Origin: Exophiala sp. HKRS030 | Taxonomy: Eukaryota > Ascomycota > Eurotiomycetes > Chaetothyriales > Herpotrichiellaceae | NCBI GenBank assembly: GCA_023897205.1 | Contig: JAHWDD010000005.1 | Span: 3,410,001 to 3,474,000 of the forward strand | DNA: 64,000 nt | Direction of reading: 5' to 3' | In this document: piece after piece, positions 60,394-64,000 of the stretch | Layout: the number at the start of each line of letters is the position of its first letter | Numbering within the stretch: the stretch's first letter is position 1 | Position numbers and translations under genes: made by a program | The notes under the pieces: model-generated | What the model was told of the DNA's origin: nothing | What the model saw: only the letters and a program-made list of their open reading frames with translations | The model's database searches: none

Positions 60394-61668
60394 CTATGGT
60401 GAACGTGATCGAGAATGTCGATGGCGACGCCGCTTCAGTGGCTGCTCTTCTTGGTTCTCGGCGGCGGATTCCCGTCGGCGTCCTTCATCACCAAGCCGAT
60501 GGCCCTGACGAATTTGGTTCTGAACGTCCTCGACGATTTGTTTTGAATTGTCTCTGAACTCGCTATCATCTAGGCGGAAGTCGTCTATGTCGTCTAGGTC
60601 GTCTGGATAGTCATCCTCGTAAGGCCTTCTCTTCTCGTGCCGATGTCGCTGCTTCCTTGCACGGTCAAGCGGATCGCGGCTAGCACGCAGTTTTTGTCGT
60701 TCATATTCATCGTCATGACCACGATCCGAAGAATGTCGCCGCCGTCGCCGACCATCAGCATGCGAGTGCCTTTCCGATGAGCGGTGCTGTTCCTCGTCTC
60801 TTCCTTTCCGATCGTCCCTTCTCCGGCGCCTCCTTTCGCGTTTCGCAAGATCTTCGACCTCTTTCAAATCCCGCTCTCGCTGAGCCCGCCACTCATTTCT
60901 TTCACGTTCCGTGTCGCGTAACCTCTTCACGCCAAGTTTCATCGCCGCCAAAGGGTCATTACTCGACAGACGTGCGGCTTCACGCTCTTGTCGACGAATC
61001 GCTGACGAGGCGCTTCCCCATTGGTCTTCGTCGCGAGTAGCATGTTGCTCGTTACTGTCTTTTGACGCAAAAGATGACGGCTTCGTAGAGCTGTACCATG
61101 GCTGCGTGATAGTGGCGCTCTGAGAGTTAGGGTTCTGACTCGTTGCGGAGGACAGATAAAAATGTGTAGGGTTCTCATCTTGCCTCGGTGGTTTCTTATG
61201 AGCGTAGTTCGAATTATTGTTGTCAGTTTGCGGTATCAAGGAGATATTCCCGTTCGCATCGGTCAATGGCGTGTCGTGTTCTTTCTGTTTAGTTGGCTGT
61301 GTTTTCGAGAGTAATGAGACATGTCTCTCATTGGTGGCGGCGTACCGGGCTTGTGCAAGCCGAATTTCATGTTCTGTATCGTCTTCACCCACTAATTTAC
61401 GCTTCTTGTACCGAGAACCGTCCCCATGTCGCGTAGAGCCATTGTGACTAGAAAGGTTTTGCTCGTGGGCATCTTGGAATCCCCGTTCCTCTCCCTGCTG
61501 TTTCTGCCCTCTTAGAGCCGCAAGGCGTTCGTCTGCGTCGTTTTGGCGGGCCTGCCGTTCAGATTCCTCTTCTCGCTTCTTCGCCTCGGCTTCGTCACGT
61601 CGTACTCGCTCAATGTTGGAGGTATTGTAAACGTTCCATGATTTCTTGCCGAGGAGGTGGAGAGGCAT
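60394..61668 (-). CDS. LENG1-like protein with Cir_N domain and RS-rich tail
   Basis: A single-exon gene of 424 residues starting at an ATG. The N-terminus, MPLHLLGKKSWNVYNTSNIE followed by RVRRDEAEAKKREEE, is the Cir_N motif found in CIR, LENG1 and Cwc25-type proteins of the splicing machinery. The middle part is low-complexity and rich in Asn, Gln and Ser (PTHFYLSSATSQ, PWYSSTKPSSF). A later segment reads DPLAAMKLGVKRLRD, and the C-terminal 170 residues are dominated by Arg, Glu, Asp and His with Arg-Ser dipeptides, ending RHRHSRSRSP. It is probably nuclear and associated with spliceosomes or RNA processing, by family analogy. It is divergent from SEC18 across 613 bp. Confidence 0.85.
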   Translation of the reverse strand: MPLHLLGKKSWNVYNTSNIERVRRDEAEAKKREEESERQARQNDADERLAALRGQKQQGEERGFQDAHEQNLSSHNGSTRHGDGSRYKKRKLVGEDDTEHEIRLAQARYAATNERHVSLLSKTQPTKQKEHDTPLTDANGNISLIPQTDNNNSNYAHKKPPRQDENPTHFYLSSATSQNPNSQSATITQPWYSSTKPSSFASKDSNEQHATRDEDQWGSASSAIRRQEREAARLSSNDPLAAMKLGVKRLRDTERERNEWRAQRERDLKEVEDLAKRERRRRRRDDRKGRDEEQHRSSERHSHADGRRRRRHSSDRGHDDEYERQKLRASRDPLDRARKQRHRHEKRRPYEDDYPDDLDDIDDFRLDDSEFRDNSKQIVEDVQNQIRQGHRLGDEGRRRESAAENQEEQPLKRRRHRHSRSRSP

Positions 61669-62281
61669 CGTTCGTGGTTGGGTTGGTCATGGGCCAACAT
61701 CCGCTCATTCGGGTGGACCTCTCCCGTAGACTATGCAGCCATGTTCAATTGAGATCATGATGATCATAATTGACCAATGCTGCAATATTTGGCGTACTTC
61801 GAAGGTGTAACCTGCCACTCTGCTGCAGGAATAGATTTCTCCACATCACTGGATGACGTAGCCTTGTCATCCGCAGCCTTGTGATTCTCAGCCATCACGG
61901 AACATCAATTATTCCGAAGCCAGAATGTCACTGAAACGTCTTCGCCGCATTTGGGGACATTGCGACAATTGCTGACCCTAGCTGAACTTGCTCACTCACT
62001 TCTACTCAAGATCAACTTCACTATTCCAGGCAACGGCTATTCATTCTCAACGTCGGCTCCCTACCACTTGTGGGAATTATCCTTGGAACTCGCCGATCTT
62101 GTCCAGAATTGATTCCTGCAACCTAACTCTCAGACGGCCACCTGTCCTCGATAGAACGATCCGCAATCGACGCAGGCGTCGACAATTACGTTGGGTCTTT
62201 ATATACTTGAGCCACTCCTTGAATATTTCTTCTTTCGCTGTTCGAAAAAATAATCTTGAGCATTCCAGCCTAGCCTTCATT
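61669..62281. promoter_or_regulatory. Divergent promoter region LENG1-like / SEC18
   Basis: No gene is supported. A TATATA-like element at about 62199-62205 lies roughly 80 bp upstream of the SEC18 start. Each flanking ATG is close enough for a shared bidirectional promoter. Confidence 0.4.
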
Positions 62282-64000
62282 ATGTCCTTCCTAAATAGAA
62301 ACAACCTCTTTGGTGGTGCTGGTCAACAGCCGCAACAGCCCCACGAGAATCATATGGGCAGCAGCCTTCACCACAAAGACGTCCTCCCGGTGGTGGTGGA
62401 TATGGTGGCACTCCTGGTCCTTACGACACTCCTATGGGTGGATACGATAATAATCGGAATCAAGGTTATGGTGGTAGTCCAGGTCTTCCTTCAAGGAATG
62501 CCCCTCCTCGACAGCAAGGTCATCAGAATAGCGGGAGTCGCGGAAGTCACGGTCCGGCGCTCATATTGCAGCCCACGAAAAGCCCAGATAATACTTACAC
62601 CTTTCGAAACCTCGTGGCTGTATCCACACAAGATCTGCCGCATTCAAGAGATGGCACAGACATCTTCCTTCTCATCAATCACCTCTACGTAGTTTCAGCA
62701 CGACCATTGGACAACTTTCCTCGAGGCATGATCGGATTGAGCGAACCACAAAGATCTTGGATGGGAGTGGCTTTGACTGATCAACTCACGGCAGAACCAT
62801 TTGATGCATTTAGTAGGGGCAATTCGGCCTACATTGGCTCAATGGATGTTGAGATTGGTTTCGCCAGTACCAGGAAAATCGTAGACACTCCATATGATCA
62901 AGACGATCTAGCAAAGGAGGTTACCAGAGTATGTGTATTCTCGAGCTTACGTGTGCCGTGACTGACTCCTGCGTGATAGATTTTCAACAGCCAGATGTTC
63001 GCTCCCACCCAGAGGTTCCTCATGGACCTCAAGAGCATCCCATTGAACTTGGTGGTCAAAACAGTCCAGTTAGCAGAACTCAGTGAAAAGGCGGGCGGTG
63101 CTGCTGCCCCAACCACGACAGATCCTCAAGCCCGAGGCATTCTCACTCCTCAAACTCAAATAAATTTCTTCAAGGACACAAAGACAGCTATAAACCTCAA
63201 GGCTTCATCAAGACGACCTGCCGCCAATTCCATCATTGCACCAGATTTCAAATTTGAAGATATGGGAATTGGCGGTCTTGATTCCGAATTCGCTGTCATT
63301 TTTCGAAGAGCATTTGCCAGTCGTGTCTTTCCTCCTGGTCTAGTGGAAAAGTTGGGCATTCAGCATGTCAAAGGTATTCTACTTTATGGTCCGCCAGGTA
63401 CTGGTAAGACTCTGATTGCTCGCCAAATCGGAAAGATGCTCAATGCTCGGGAGCCAAAGGTCATCAATGGTCCAGAAGTTCTCAATAAGTACGTTGGTCA
63501 ATCAGAAGAAAACATCCGAAAGTTGTTTGCGGACGCCGAAAAGGAGTACAAGGAGAAAGGGGACGAGTCAGGTCTTCACATCATTATCTTCGACGAACTC
63601 GATGCTGTTTGCAAGCAGCGAGGTAGTGGTGCAGGAGGCGGTACAGGTGTTGGAGACAGCGTCGTCAATCAGCTGCTTTCAAAACTTGATGGTGTGGATC
63701 AACTCAATAACATCCTTCTCATTGGGATGACTAACAGGAAGGACATGATTGATGATGCGCTGCTGCGACCTGGTCGCCTGGAACTTCATGTGGAAATCTC
63801 ACTTCCAGATGAACATGGCCGGGTTCAGATTTTGAAGATTCACACTCAGAAAATCAGAAATGAAAAACGCCTAGACCCTGATGTCGATATCAACGACTTG
63901 GCCGCGAAGACCAAGAACTTTTCGGGTGCAGAAATTGGTGGTCTTGTAAGGTCGGCAACCTCATTTGCACTTAATCGGCACGTGAAAGTGGGCACCATGG
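62282..64000 (+). CDS. SEC18: Vesicle fusion ATPase Sec18 (NSF), 5' part, one-base frameshift
   Basis: Sec18/NSF is the AAA+ ATPase that, with alpha-SNAP, takes apart SNARE complexes after membrane fusion; it is essential in yeast. Exons are 62282..62928 and 62980 onward past the window edge. The Pro/Gln/Gly-rich N-terminus starts [20 protein letters not shown]. At the following CCCC (62339..62342) the frame breaks, and one added base reopens RESYGQQPS and the [14 protein letters not shown] repeats. The N domain follows ([33 protein letters not shown]). The D1 AAA domain has Walker A GPPGTGKT, Walker [11 protein letters not shown] and sensor/arginine-finger parts ([20 protein letters not shown]). 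The second AAA domain is outside the window. Confidence 0.95.

Overview
The window is nuclear DNA of a filamentous ascomycete (Pezizomycotina; a eurotiomycete is likely, but I cannot fix the genus). The evidence is short spliceosomal introns of about 45-165 bp with GT..AG ends and CTAAC/CTGAC-like branch sites, single monocistronic genes on both strands, two intron-containing tRNA genes, and fungus-only families: Zn(II)2Cys6 factor, HET domain, GT91 beta-mannosyltransferase and a DUF3292-like protein. I could model 24 protein-coding genes (two cut by the window edges) and two tRNAs. There is no sign of operons, CRISPR, phage, an intact transposon or a secondary-metabolite cluster.

Layout. 0-14 kb is mostly housekeeping: TRM4/NCL1 (5' end, minus), a cytosine-deaminase-like amidohydrolase (+) tail-to-tail with an SDR (-), BFR1 (-) divergent from RPB5 (+), AGM1 (-), PER1 (-) and an F-box protein (-). 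14-31 kb is looser and more accessory: a small membrane protein (+), a Dal5-type MFS permease (-), a GT91 beta-1,2-mannosyltransferase (-) and a sugar transporter (-), separated by 2.5-3.5 kb blocks without genes. 31-47 kb holds a peroxisomal MaoC dehydratase (-), PRMT1 (-), tRNA-Ala (-), a damaged regulator-like gene (+), a Zn2Cys6 factor (-), a DUF3292-like membrane protein (-), an alpha/beta hydrolase (+) and tRNA-Thr (-). 48-64 kb holds a HET-domain membrane protein (-), an ankyrin-DIL protein (+), a Ser-rich single-pass surface protein (+), a ubiquitin protease (+), a LENG1/Cir_N RS protein (-) and SEC18 (+, truncated).

The genes do not form one pathway. Several do share the secretory route and cell surface: AGM1 supplies UDP-GlcNAc for chitin, N-glycans and GPI; PER1 remodels GPI anchors; the GT91 enzyme acts in the Golgi; SEC18 drives vesicle fusion; and the Ser-rich protein would sit at the surface.

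The most consistent unexplained signal is technical or evolutionary. At least seven genes, including SEC18, TRM4 and a ubiquitin protease, are each broken by the apparent loss of one base, nearly always in a run of three to five C or G. All are -1 events, and adding one base reopens a frame that matches the family on both sides. A systematic homopolymer-deletion error in the assembly is the simplest reading. Other points are two adjacent microexons in AGM1, a tRNA-Ala with a weak acceptor stem, an over-represented dispersed octamer TACGGAGT/ACTCCGTA, and several short tandem repeats. I did not find a convincing new biological system.
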